The notes: a model not told the origin generated them from the sequence alone. A DNA stretch of 64,000 nucleotides from Bradyrhizobium iriomotense (GCF_018130765.1 NZ_JAFCJZ010000002.1:434001-498000), one strand, 5' to 3'; shown: positions 8,772 to 18,335, counted from the first letter of the stretch. Numbers and translations: made by a program.

Positions 8772-8786
8772 TGGCACGCTCCATGC
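8772..8786 (+). promoter_or_regulatory. Candidate sigma-54 (-24/-12) promoter of the OsmC-flavoprotein-rhodanese operon
   Basis: TGGCACGCTCCATGC: the invariant GG (8773-8774) and GC (8785-8786) are separated by exactly 10 nt. Preceding C and following A also fit the YTGGCACG-N4-TTGCW consensus; the only mismatch is A instead of the first T of TTGC. The ATG of the OsmC gene is 57 bp downstream. No clear copy of the ACGAAATTTCGT box found at 13430-13479 is visible upstream, so control by the nearby bEBP is inference. Confidence 0.55.
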
Positions 8787-8843
8787 AGGGAAACAGACCG
8801 TTCGGTATCCTGCCGAATTCCACTTCTGCCAGGGAGAAGATTG

Positions 8844-9386
8844 ATGACTGCCGTCGTTCAGAAGACCGTGCTGACGGGTTGCCTCGCACCCATCGACAAG
8901 AATGGCCTCGAGCAACTGATCGCCAATGGCAAGGCGAATCCGAAGGTCATCAAGACCTTGAAGTGCAAGACGGTTGCGGAAGGAAAGTTCCGCCACGCCA
9001 ACTACATCCGCAACCTGCCGCCCTACATCGTCGACGAGCCGCCGGGGCTTCTGGGCGACGACACCGCCCCCAATCCGTCGGAAGCCTCGCTCGCCGCGCT
9101 CGGCTCGTGTCTTGCGGTCGGCCTGCACGCCAACGCCGTGCATCGCGGCTGGATCGTCAACAAGCTCGAGCTCGAGCTCGAAGGCGACCTCAACATCACC
9201 GCGGTCTGGGGCACCGGCGATGTCTCCGACAAGCCGGTCGGCTTCACCGACGTGCGCGTGAAAGTGGACATGGAGTGCGAGGGCATCTCGCAGGACGAGA
9301 TCAACGCGCTGGTCGCCCATGTGAAGAAATGGTCGCCGGTCGCCAACACCTTCACCCGTCCCGTCAATCTCGAGGTCGGCATCTAA
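8844..9386 (+). CDS. OsmC family protein lacking the canonical second cysteine
   Basis: 180 aa. The OsmC/Ohr fold is indicated by PNPSEASLAALGSCLAVGLHANA (77-97, including first redox Cys89) and the C-terminal SPVANTFTRPVNLEV. In OsmC/Ohr peroxidases the second reactive cysteine lies in a CPV motif; here that position is Ser164 (WSPVANT), so a classical two-Cys thiol peroxidase cycle is unlikely. The start is ATG 8844, preceded by AGGGAGAAGATTG. First gene of a likely operon with the flavoprotein (35 bp gap) and rhodanese. The C-terminal half could alternatively bind small sulfur/acyl ligands. Confidence 0.85.
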   Translation: MTAVVQKTVLTGCLAPIDKNGLEQLIANGKANPKVIKTLKCKTVAEGKFRHANYIRNLPPYIVDEPPGLLGDDTAPNPSEASLAALGSCLAVGLHANAVHRGWIVNKLELELEGDLNITAVWGTGDVSDKPVGFTDVRVKVDMECEGISQDEINALVAHVKKWSPVANTFTRPVNLEVGI

Positions 9387-9421
9387 CAATAGCAACAGGG
9401 ACAACGGTGCGGGAGACGATC

Positions 9422-10534
9422 ATGGGTTCACTGGCTTTATCGCGGGCCGAAGTTTTGGATCAGCCCGCACCGTCCATTGCAGGGGAGGTGGCGCGGATTG
9501 CGCGGGAGCAGCTCGCGCCGCTCGCCGTCGGCATCGACGACGGCTCGGTCTATCCGGCCGAGGTGCTGCGCGCGTTCGGCGCGGTCGGAGCCTGGGGCAG
9601 TCACGTTCCTTACGAAGGTCCCGCGGACTTGCGCTGCGCGATCGAGTCGATGGCTGCGATCGGCGAGGTCTGCGGCGCCACCGCCTTCATGGCCTGGTGC
9701 CAGAACACGCTGGTCTGGTACGCCGCCAACTCGACCAATCTGAAGCTAGCGAGGCGTTTCGGCGATGCGTTCTCGACCGGGCGCGTGCTCGGCGGCACCG
9801 GACTCTCCAATCCCATGAAGAGCTTTTTCGGCATCGAGAAGCTCAAGCTGAAAGGGAAGAAGGTCGAGGGCGGCTACATCGTGCGTGGCGCGCTGCCCTG
9901 GGTCTCCAATCTCGGCCCCGATCATTTCTTCGGCACCATCTTCGAGCGCGAGGACGATCAGGGCACTGTCATGTTCCTCGCCGACTGCTCGGACCCGGCG
10001 ATCACGCTGACGCCATGCAAGCCGTTCCTCGCGATGGACGGCACCGGCACCTACGGCGTGCAGTTCCGCGATGTCTTCGTGCCGGACGAGCTGATCCTCG
10101 CCGATCCCGCCGGGCCCTTCGTCAAGAAGATCCGCGCCGGCTTCATCCTGCTCCAGGCCGGCATGGCGCTTGGCGTCATCAGGGACTGCATCAACATCAT
10201 GGACGAGGTGGATAACCCGCTCGGCCACATCAACCGCTATCTGCCGCAGCAGCCGGTGCACTTCCGCGAGCTCGCCGCCGAGCTCGAGGCCGAGACCATG
10301 GCGCTGGCGCGCGATCCCTACAACGAGGAGGAGACCTATTGGCGCAAGGTGATCGCGCTGCGCCTGCGTGCGGGCGAGGCCAGCGTCGCGGCGGCGCATG
10401 CAGCGATGCTGCATTGTGGCGCGCGCGGCTATCTCAAGAGCCACCGCGCGCAGCGGCGCCTGCGCGAGGCCTATTTCGTCGCGATCGTCACGCCGGCCAC
10501 CAAGCAACTGCGCAAGATGCTCGCCGATGCCTGA
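9422..10534 (+). CDS. Acyl-CoA dehydrogenase-fold flavoprotein, possibly a monooxygenase
   Basis: 370 aa, three-domain ACAD fold: N-terminal helical domain (ARIAREQLAPLAVGIDDGSVYPAEVLRAFG), central beta domain (GLSNPMK, GGYIVRGALPWVSN, FRDVFVPDELIL) and C-terminal helices. The C-terminal segment where true dehydrogenases carry the catalytic Glu (YEGTSE) reads IVTPATKQLRK here. Loss of that Glu is characteristic of ACAD-fold flavin monooxygenases (the DszC/SfnC-like group D) and non-dehydrogenase relatives. ATG 9422 follows GGGAGACGATC. It sits between OsmC and rhodanese in the same direction, suggesting small organosulfur/nitrogen metabolism rather than beta-oxidation. Confidence 0.82.
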   Translation: MGSLALSRAEVLDQPAPSIAGEVARIAREQLAPLAVGIDDGSVYPAEVLRAFGAVGAWGSHVPYEGPADLRCAIESMAAIGEVCGATAFMAWCQNTLVWYAANSTNLKLARRFGDAFSTGRVLGGTGLSNPMKSFFGIEKLKLKGKKVEGGYIVRGALPWVSNLGPDHFFGTIFEREDDQGTVMFLADCSDPAITLTPCKPFLAMDGTGTYGVQFRDVFVPDELILADPAGPFVKKIRAGFILLQAGMALGVIRDCINIMDEVDNPLGHINRYLPQQPVHFRELAAELEAETMALARDPYNEEETYWRKVIALRLRAGEASVAAAHAAMLHCGARGYLKSHRAQRRLREAYFVAIVTPATKQLRKMLADA

Positions 10535-10620
10535 GTTCTACGAGTCCACCCCAAGAAGACCTAAGACGCGACCCTAAGACGACGACCCCAGAGACCCCCA
10601 ACCTCAACGGAGAGGCTGCC

Positions 10621-11499
10621 ATGACTGACGTCCTGATCACTGCCGTCGAACTCGCCGATCTCTTGAAGCTAGAGCCGTGTGTCGTCATCGACACCCGCAA
10701 TCCCGATGCCTATGCCGCCGGACACCTGCCGGGCGCCGTCAACGTGCATGAGATCTTCACGTTCCTGGCGACCTCGACGCCTGAGGGCATGGCGGAGCTG
10801 AAGACAAAATTCGCCGACGCCTTCGGCGGCGCGGGCCTTTCCGGCAAGGAGACGGCCGTGATCTACGAGCAGTCGATGAACTCGGGCTTCGGCCAGTCCT
10901 GCCGCGGCTATTACCTGCTCACCATGCTCGGCTATCCCAAGGTGAAGGTGCTGCATGGCGGCTTCGATGCGTGGTCGGCGGCCGGCTTCCCGGTGACCAA
11001 GGACGTGCCGACGCCGGTGAAGGCTTCGTTCGCGATCGTGCCGGAAGCCGGCGAGATCCTGATCGACGCCAAGACGATGCTGGGTGCCGTCGGCAAGCCC
11101 GGCATCGCCATCCTCGACGTGCGCGACGTCGACGAGTGGATCGGCGACAGCTCCTCGCCCTACGGGAAGGACTTCTGCCCGCGCAAGGGCCGCATCCCCG
11201 GCGCTGTCTGGCTGGAATGGTACCGCATGATGAAGCCGACCGCCGAGGGCCCGCGCTTCAAGTCCAAGGACGAGATTTTGGCTGAATGCGCCACCGTCGG
11301 CATCTCGACGACGACGCCGGTCTATCTCTACTGCTTCAAGGGCGCGCGTGCCTCGAACACGTTCCTGGCGCTGAAGAATGCCGGCGTGAAGGACGTGCGG
11401 ATGTATTTCGGCTCCTGGAACGAATGGTCGCGCGATCCCTCGCTGCCGATCGAGCAGGGCCTGCCGATTGCGTCTGGTGTGACGACCAAGGCGGCGTGA
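10621..11499 (+). CDS. Two-domain rhodanese-type sulfurtransferase
   Basis: 292 aa with two rhodanese modules. Module 1 (about 5-125) has VVIDTRNPDAYAAGHLPGAVN and HGGFDAW; module 2 (about 145-280) has ILDVRDVDEW and the active-site loop CFKGARAS with catalytic Cys238. These enzymes move sulfane sulfur from thiosulfate or mercaptopyruvate to acceptors such as cyanide (giving thiocyanate) or thiols. ATG 10621 follows CGGAGAGGCTGCC. Third gene of the OsmC-flavoprotein set, 86 bp after it. Convergent with the bEBP gene, with only 9 bp between stop codons. The exact donor cannot be told from sequence. Confidence 0.9.
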   Translation: MTDVLITAVELADLLKLEPCVVIDTRNPDAYAAGHLPGAVNVHEIFTFLATSTPEGMAELKTKFADAFGGAGLSGKETAVIYEQSMNSGFGQSCRGYYLLTMLGYPKVKVLHGGFDAWSAAGFPVTKDVPTPVKASFAIVPEAGEILIDAKTMLGAVGKPGIAILDVRDVDEWIGDSSSPYGKDFCPRKGRIPGAVWLEWYRMMKPTAEGPRFKSKDEILAECATVGISTTTPVYLYCFKGARASNTFLALKNAGVKDVRMYFGSWNEWSRDPSLPIEQGLPIASGVTTKAA

Positions 11500-11508
11500 G
11501 TGCCGCGA

Positions 11509-13428
<1,920 letters not shown>

Positions 13429-13429
13429 T

Positions 13430-13479
13430 ACGAAATCTCGTCATTGAGCTACGAAATTTCGTTTATCACGAGTTTTCGT
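13430..13479. promoter_or_regulatory. Three 12-bp palindromic boxes, candidate upstream activating sequences for the bEBP
   Basis: ACGAAATCTCGT (13430-13441), ACGAAATTTCGT (13451-13462, perfect palindrome) and ACGAGTTTTCGT (13468-13479). Centres are 21 and 17 bp apart, close to whole helical turns for the first pair. They lie about 60-110 bp upstream of the sigma-54 promoter at 13539-13553, the usual distance for enhancer sites, and directly in front of the divergent activator gene. Palindromic, repeated and placed between the two genes, they fit Fis-domain dimers. Confidence 0.8.
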
Positions 13480-13538
13480 AGTGGCCAAGCGTGACCGAAA
13501 GTGCTGCGTCATCAAGGCACTGGCCGCTCCCGAGGGGG

Positions 13539-13553
13539 TGGCACACTCCTTGC
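13539..13553 (+). promoter_or_regulatory. Sigma-54 (-24/-12) promoter of the cyanate-type transporter operon
   Basis: TGGCACACTCCTTGC matches the sigma-54 core TGGCAC-N5-TTGC exactly; GG (13540-13541) and GC (13552-13553) are 10 nt apart. Transcription would start about 12 bp downstream, leaving a short leader before the ATG at 13589. It implies RpoN dependence, in line with nitrogen-source scavenging. Confidence 0.88.
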
Positions 13554-13588
13554 GTAAATCCTCCTCGCAATGACGCGCAGGAGGGCCG

Positions 13589-14968
13589 ATGTCCACGTTC
13601 GACAATCCGTTTGATCCCGATCGCAACCTTCGAGCCGGCTGCGTTTGCGGCCAGCACCAATCCGCGGCGGAGCATGAGCAGGCCACTGCGCTGCGCTGTG
13701 ATCCCGTCGAGAGCGAGGAGAAGCGTTACGAGGGCGTGGTCGCCTCCGCCGTCATGCGCGCGATGTTTCCCCAGGATGTGGCGCGGCGTGCCTTCCTGAA
13801 GTCGGTCGGCGCATCGACCGCGCTCGCGGCGCTCTCGCAGTTCTTCCCGCTCAAGACGGCGACCGAAGTGTTCGCGCAGGCCGGCGCGCCCGAGAAGAAG
13901 GATCTCAAGGTCGGCTTCATCCCGATCACCTGCGCCACGCCGATCATCATGGCGGCGCCGATGGGCTTCTATGCCAAGCACGGCCTCAACGTCGAAGTGG
14001 TCAAGACCGCCGGCTGGGCGGTGATCCGCGACAAGACCATCAACAAGGAGTACGACGCCGCGCACATGCTGGCGCCGATGCCGATCGCGATCTCGCTTGG
14101 CCTCGGGGCCAACGCCATTCCGTTCGCGGTGCCCGCGATCGAGAACATCAACGGGCAGGGCATCGTGCTCGCGACCAAGCACAAGGACAAGCGCGATCCG
14201 AAGGACTGGAAGGGCCTGAAATTCGCGATCCCCTTCGACTATTCCATGCACAACTACCTGCTGCGCTATTATCTCGCCGAGCACGGCCTCGACCCCGACA
14301 CCGACGTGCAATTGCGCTCGGTGCCGCCGCCGGAGATGGTGGCCAATCTGCGCGCCGACAACATCGACGGCTTCCTCGCGCCCGACAACATCTGCCAGCG
14401 CGCGATCTATGACGGCGTCGGCTTCATGCATCTGCTCTCCAAGGAGATCTGGGACGGCCATCCCTGCTGCAGCTTCGCCGCCAGCCGTGAGTTCATCACG
14501 GCAGCGCCGAACAGCTTTGCCGCGCTGACGCGCGCCATCGTCGATGCGACCGCCTATGCGTCGAAGGCGGAGAACCGCAAGCAGATTGCGGAGGCGATCG
14601 CGCCGGCCAACTACATCAACGCCCCGGTGACGGTGCTGGAGCAGGTCCTGACCGGCACTTACGCCGACGGCCTCGGCGGCGTGAAGACCGATGCCAAGCG
14701 CGTCGATTTCGATCCGTTCCCCTGGCAGTCCTTCGCGGTGTGGATGCTGACGCAGATGAAGCGCTGGGGTCAGATCAAGGGCGACGTCGATTACAAGGCG
14801 GTCGCCGAGCAGGTGTATCTGGCGACCGATACCAAGAAGCTGATGACCGAGATGGGCCTGTCGCCGCCGGCGAGCAGCTACAAGTCGTTCGCGGTGATGG
14901 GGAAGAATTTCGATCCGGCCAAGCCCGAGGATTATGTCGCGAGCTTCAAGATCAGGAAGCAGTCGTGA
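13589..14968 (+). CDS. ABC transporter substrate-binding protein, NrtA/CmpA/CynA family, Tat-exported
   Basis: 459 aa. Starts with an unusual 65-residue leader containing CVCGQHQSAAEH (Cys18, Cys20, His23, His29). This is followed by a twin-arginine signal (RRAFLKSVGAST, Arg66-Arg67) and hydrophobic stretch, with the mature protein from about residue 97. The mature part (LKVGFIPITCATPIIMAAPMGFYAKHGLNVEVVK) is the nitrate/bicarbonate/cyanate-binding family. It would capture an anion for the permease and ATPase downstream. Given cynS at the end of the operon, cyanate is the most likely ligand. A repeat element (14994-15120) separates it from the permease gene. Confidence 0.9.
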   Translation: MSTFDNPFDPDRNLRAGCVCGQHQSAAEHEQATALRCDPVESEEKRYEGVVASAVMRAMFPQDVARRAFLKSVGASTALAALSQFFPLKTATEVFAQAGAPEKKDLKVGFIPITCATPIIMAAPMGFYAKHGLNVEVVKTAGWAVIRDKTINKEYDAAHMLAPMPIAISLGLGANAIPFAVPAIENINGQGIVLATKHKDKRDPKDWKGLKFAIPFDYSMHNYLLRYYLAEHGLDPDTDVQLRSVPPPEMVANLRADNIDGFLAPDNICQRAIYDGVGFMHLLSKEIWDGHPCCSFAASREFITAAPNSFAALTRAIVDATAYASKAENRKQIAEAIAPANYINAPVTVLEQVLTGTYADGLGGVKTDAKRVDFDPFPWQSFAVWMLTQMKRWGQIKGDVDYKAVAEQVYLATDTKKLMTEMGLSPPASSYKSFAVMGKNFDPAKPEDYVASFKIRKQS

Positions 14969-14993
14969 GTAAGTCTCTCGCTCTCGCTCCATT

Positions 14994-15120
14994 GTCGTCC
15001 CGGCGAAGGCCGGGACCCATAACCACAGGGAGAGGTTTGGCGAAGACTCGTCGTTCGGTACTCCCACTGATCGCAATCGATGGATCACGCGGTTTGGGTC
15101 CCGGCGTTCGCCGGGACGAC
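14994..15120. repeat. Palindromic repeat, family C (GTCGTCCCGGCGAAGGCCGGGACCC type), inside the operon
   Basis: Perfect-looking inverted ends: GTCGTCCCGGCGAAGGCCGG at the left and CCGGCGTTCGCCGGGACGAC at the right, with about 85 bp between. It occupies almost the whole gap between the binding-protein and permease genes of one transport operon, so the mRNA would carry a large hairpin there, possibly giving higher expression of the first gene. Confidence 0.88.
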
Positions 15121-15140
15121 GCGTGGAGAGGTCTCGCGCA

Positions 15141-15980
15141 ATGAACTCCTCCCTCCGCCTCCGCGCCGGCCTCGTCTCCATCGCGCTGCTCGCCGCGTTC
15201 CTCGGCATCTGGCATCTTGCCACGCGCTCCACCGCGCCGGTGGCGACGATGAGTCCGGAATACGCCAAGCTGATGGGCCTCACCGCGACCCAGGGCAAAT
15301 CCGCAATGCCCGGGCCGCTCGATGTCGGCGCGAAGCTGTGGGAGCATCTGAAGCGGCCGTTCTATGACAACGGGCCGAACGACAAGGGGCTCGGCATCCA
15401 GCTCGCTTATTCCATCGCGCGCGTCGGCACCGGCTATCTGCTGGCGGTGCTGGTCGCGATCCCACTCGGTTTCCTCATCGGCATGTCGCCGCTGCTCAGC
15501 AAGGCGCTCGATCCGTTCATCCAGGTCTTGAAGCCGATCTCGCCGCTCGCCTGGATGCCGCTGGCGCTCTACACCATCAAGGATTCCTCGGTCTCCGCCA
15601 TCTTCGTGATCTTCATCTGCTCGATCTGGCCGATGCTGCTCAACACCGTGTTCGGCGTCGCGAGCGTCCGCAAGGAATGGATCAACGTCGCGCGCACGCT
15701 GGAGGTCGGCACCGTCAGGCGCGCCTTCACGGTGATCCTCCCTGCGGCGGCACCGACGATTTTGACCGGCATGCGCATCTCGATCGGCATCGCCTGGCTC
15801 GTGATCGTCGCGGCCGAAATGCTCGTCGGCGGCACCGGCATCGGCTACTTCGTCTGGAACGAGTGGAACAACCTCTCGATCACCAACGTGATCATCGCGA
15901 TCCTCCTGATCGGGATCGTCGGCATGCTGCTCGACCAGATCCTCGCGCGCTTCACGCGCATGGTCACCTTTCCGGAGTAG
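15141..15980 (+). CDS. ABC transporter permease, NrtB/CynB-like
   Basis: 279 aa. An N-terminal helix (LVSIALLAAFLGIWHLA) and about five further membrane segments surround the permease EAA-type loop (INVARTLEVGTVRRAFTVILPAAAPTILTGMRISIG). This matches the SsuC/NrtB/CynB binding-protein-dependent permease family. ATG 15141 was chosen over GTG 15123 because GGAGAGG (15125-15131) is well placed for it and the 15123 frame begins inside repeat-flanking sequence. The ATPase gene overlaps or abuts its stop codon. Confidence 0.9.
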   Translation: MNSSLRLRAGLVSIALLAAFLGIWHLATRSTAPVATMSPEYAKLMGLTATQGKSAMPGPLDVGAKLWEHLKRPFYDNGPNDKGLGIQLAYSIARVGTGYLLAVLVAIPLGFLIGMSPLLSKALDPFIQVLKPISPLAWMPLALYTIKDSSVSAIFVIFICSIWPMLLNTVFGVASVRKEWINVARTLEVGTVRRAFTVILPAAAPTILTGMRISIGIAWLVIVAAEMLVGGTGIGYFVWNEWNNLSITNVIIAILLIGIVGMLLDQILARFTRMVTFPE

Positions 15981-15985
15981 TGGCT

Positions 15986-16909
15986 GTGACCGACAAGTTC
16001 GTCTCCATCGAAGGCATTGCAAAACGCTATCCCGGTGCGGGTGGCGCCACGACCACCATTTTCGAGAACCTCTGGCTCTCGATGGCGCGCGGTGAGTTCT
16101 GCTGCGTGATCGGCCATTCCGGCTGCGGCAAGACCACGGTGCTCAACATCCTCGCCGGCCTCGATGCGCCGAGCGAGGGCGCCGTCATCGTCGACGGGCA
16201 GGCGATCTCGGGCACCAGCCTCGACCGCGCCGTGATCTTCCAGAGCCATGCGCTCCTGCCCTGGCGCACCGTGCTCGGCAACGTCTCTTACGCTGTGAGC
16301 TCGAAATGGCGCAGCTGGGATCGCGCCAAGGTCAAGGCGCACGCGCAGAATTTCATCGACCTTGTCGGGCTCACCGGCTCCGAGCACAAGCGGCCGTCAG
16401 AACTGTCCGGCGGCATGAAGCAGCGCGTCGGCATTGCGCGGGCACTGTCGATCACGCCGAAGATGATGCTGATGGACGAGCCGTTCTCGGCGCTGGACGC
16501 GCTGACGCGCGGCACGCTGCAGGACGAGGTCCGGCGGATTTGCCTGGAGACAGGGCAGACCGCGTTCATGATCACCCATGACGTCGACGAGGCGATCTAC
16601 CTCGCCGACAAGATTTTCCTGATGACCAACGGACCCGGCGCGGTGCTGGCCGAGGTCGTCGAGAACCCGCTGCCCAGGGATCGCGGCCGCACCGACCTGC
16701 ACCGCCATCCGCTTTATTACGCGCTGCGCAACCACATCATCGATTTCCTGGTGACGCGCAGCAAGACCTTCACCACTGAAAAGCCGGATCACGATCCGCG
16801 CAACGTACCCCTGGTGCATATCGGCAAGCCCGGCCTCTCGATCGCATCCAGCGGTGAAGAGCAACGACAGACCTGGACACCCGGGGCCAATCCCGGATTG
16901 ACCGCCTAA
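15986..16909 (+). CDS. ABC transporter ATP-binding protein, NrtD/CynD-like
   Basis: 307 aa from GTG 15986; a GTG at 15980 overlapping the permease stop (TAGTG) is an equally possible start. Walker A GHSGCGKTT, Q-loop FQSHALLPW, signature LSGGMKQR, Walker B MMLMDEP, D-loop SALD and switch His in ITHDVDEA are all present, so it should be an active ATPase. The C-terminal 70 residues after ENPLPRDRGRTD extend past the core, as in NrtD/CynD-type subunits. It powers uptake through the permease encoded upstream. Confidence 0.92.
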   Translation: MTDKFVSIEGIAKRYPGAGGATTTIFENLWLSMARGEFCCVIGHSGCGKTTVLNILAGLDAPSEGAVIVDGQAISGTSLDRAVIFQSHALLPWRTVLGNVSYAVSSKWRSWDRAKVKAHAQNFIDLVGLTGSEHKRPSELSGGMKQRVGIARALSITPKMMLMDEPFSALDALTRGTLQDEVRRICLETGQTAFMITHDVDEAIYLADKIFLMTNGPGAVLAEVVENPLPRDRGRTDLHRHPLYYALRNHIIDFLVTRSKTFTTEKPDHDPRNVPLVHIGKPGLSIASSGEEQRQTWTPGANPGLTA

Positions 16910-16924
16910 CGAGGAGACCCTGAC

Positions 16925-17413
16925 ATGAAACGCGAAGACCTCACCGAGAAGCTGCTCGACATCAAGCGCGAGAAGGGCTGGAGCTGGAAACACATCTGCG
17001 AGAAGATCGGCGGCTATTCCGAGGTGCTGATCGTCGGCGCGATCATGGGCCAGATGAAGCTGACGAAGCCGCAGGCCGCCAACGCCGCCGAGCTGTTCGG
17101 CCTCTCCAAGGCCGAGACCGCTATGCTCAATGAGGTGCCGATGCGCGGCGCCGGCACGCCGATGCCGCCGACCGATCCCTTGATCTACCGCTTCTACGAG
17201 ATGGTGATGGTGAACGGCCCGGCCTGGAAGGCGCTGATCGAGGAAGAGTTCGGCGACGGCATCATGTCGGCGATCGACTTCGACATGGGCATCGAGCGCG
17301 TCGCCAACCCGAAGGGCGACCGCGTCAAGATCACCATGAGCGGCAAATTCCTGCCGTACAAATATTACGGCGCCAGCGGCAACGTGCCGGAGTACGGCTT
17401 TAGGGAGGGCTGA
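16925..17413 (+). CDS. cynS: Cyanate hydratase (cyanase)
   Basis: 162 aa. Catalyses bicarbonate-dependent breakdown of cyanate to ammonia and CO2. The three catalytic residues are present with the spacing of the E. coli enzyme: Arg89 and Glu92 in PLIYRFYEM and Ser115 in GDGIMSAIDF. N-terminal helical domain includes HICEKIGGYSEVLIVGAIMGQ. ATG 16925 follows GAGGAGACCCTGAC. Last gene of the sigma-54-driven operon, giving a uptake-plus-degradation unit that frees nitrogen from cyanate. Its last 14 bp overlap the convergent lyase gene. Confidence 0.96.
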   Translation: MKREDLTEKLLDIKREKGWSWKHICEKIGGYSEVLIVGAIMGQMKLTKPQAANAAELFGLSKAETAMLNEVPMRGAGTPMPPTDPLIYRFYEMVMVNGPAWKALIEEEFGDGIMSAIDFDMGIERVANPKGDRVKITMSGKFLPYKYYGASGNVPEYGFREG

Positions 17414-18227
17414 CCGACGCGAAGGCCTCGCGCAGCTCCTTGATCGGTGCCATCTCGCGAACAAAGGTGAAGGAGCCGTTCTCCTTCATCTCGCGCGCGC
17501 TCTTCAGGAAGGCGGCCAGCGCATAGCGCGACATGGCGCCGCCGACGCTGATGCGCTTGACGCCGGCCGCCGACAATTGCGCGAGGGTCAGCGTCGGATC
17601 AGCAAAACCCATCACCAGGTTGAAGGGCTTTTTGACCGACGAGGCCACGGTGCGGATGGTCTCGATGTCGTGGACCCCCGGCGAATACAGCACGTCGGCG
17701 CCGGCGGCCTCGAAGGCCTGCAGCCGCCGGATCGTGTCGTCGAGATCGTTGGTGCCCTTCAGCAGGTTCTCGGTGCGGGCCGTCAGCGTGAATGGGAAGG
17801 GGAGCGCGCGTGCCGCCTCGACGGCGGCCTGCACGCGTTCGACCGCGAGCTGGAATTCGTAGATCGGCTTGCGCGGATCGCCGGTAAAATCCTCGATCGA
17901 GCCGCCGACGCAGCCGGCCTCCGCCGCGCGCGTGATGGCCCTTGCCGCGGTCTTCGGATCGTCCGCGCCACAGTTTTCGAGGTCGGCATTGACGGGAAGA
18001 TCGGTCGCCTCGGCGATGATCCGGCAGTTTTCAAGGATGGCATCGAGGCTGACGGTGGTGCCGCCGAGGGTGTTGGCAAGGCCAAGGCTCGTCGTCGCAA
18101 GCGCCTCGAACCCCATCGACGCCAGCAGTTTTGCGGTGCCGGCATCCCAGGGGTTCGGGATGATGAAGGCGCCGGGGCGCTGATGCAGTTCGCGAAATCG
18201 TGCTGCCTTGTCGGCCTGGGTGCGCAT
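17400..18227 (-). CDS. Isocitrate lyase/PEP mutase superfamily protein
   Basis: 275 aa TIM-barrel of the PEPM/ICL family: AFIIPNPWDAGTAKLLASMGFEALATTS at the N-terminus, PVNADLENCG and GSIEDFTGDP carrying the Mg-binding acidic residues, and TARTENLL. The loop lacks the KKCGH motif of isocitrate lyase; members include carboxyphosphonoenolpyruvate mutases and 2-methylisocitrate-like lyases, and substrate cannot be assigned. ATG 18227 is preceded by AGGAGCC. The 3' end overlaps cynS by 14 bp tail to tail. It is divergent from the LysR gene, a likely regulator. Confidence 0.85.
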   Translation of the reverse strand: MRTQADKAARFRELHQRPGAFIIPNPWDAGTAKLLASMGFEALATTSLGLANTLGGTTVSLDAILENCRIIAEATDLPVNADLENCGADDPKTAARAITRAAEAGCVGGSIEDFTGDPRKPIYEFQLAVERVQAAVEAARALPFPFTLTARTENLLKGTNDLDDTIRRLQAFEAAGADVLYSPGVHDIETIRTVASSVKKPFNLVMGFADPTLTLAQLSAAGVKRISVGGAMSRYALAAFLKSAREMKENGSFTFVREMAPIKELREAFASVSPP

Positions 18228-18335
18228 GGGGGCTCCTGTCGGTCTCTTGTCGCGCAGCAGCGATAGGGTGGTTTCACCCATCAGACAAATTTGTTATTTC
18301 TCTCGATATCATCAGCTTTTTGCATGAGGTCCGGC

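Noticed and set aside
8690..9421. 244-codon N-terminal extension of the flavoprotein
   Set aside because: It overlaps the whole OsmC gene in another frame and has a low-complexity Arg-rich composition; ATG 9422 has a proper Shine-Dalgarno.
13466..15298. 610-codon open frame on the minus strand across the binding-protein gene
   Set aside because: His/Arg/Leu-rich shadow translation; it also runs through the sigma-54 promoter and the repeat at 14994-15120.
16288..16575. Antisense ORF within the ABC ATPase gene
   Set aside because: Shadow of a gene with intact Walker motifs.
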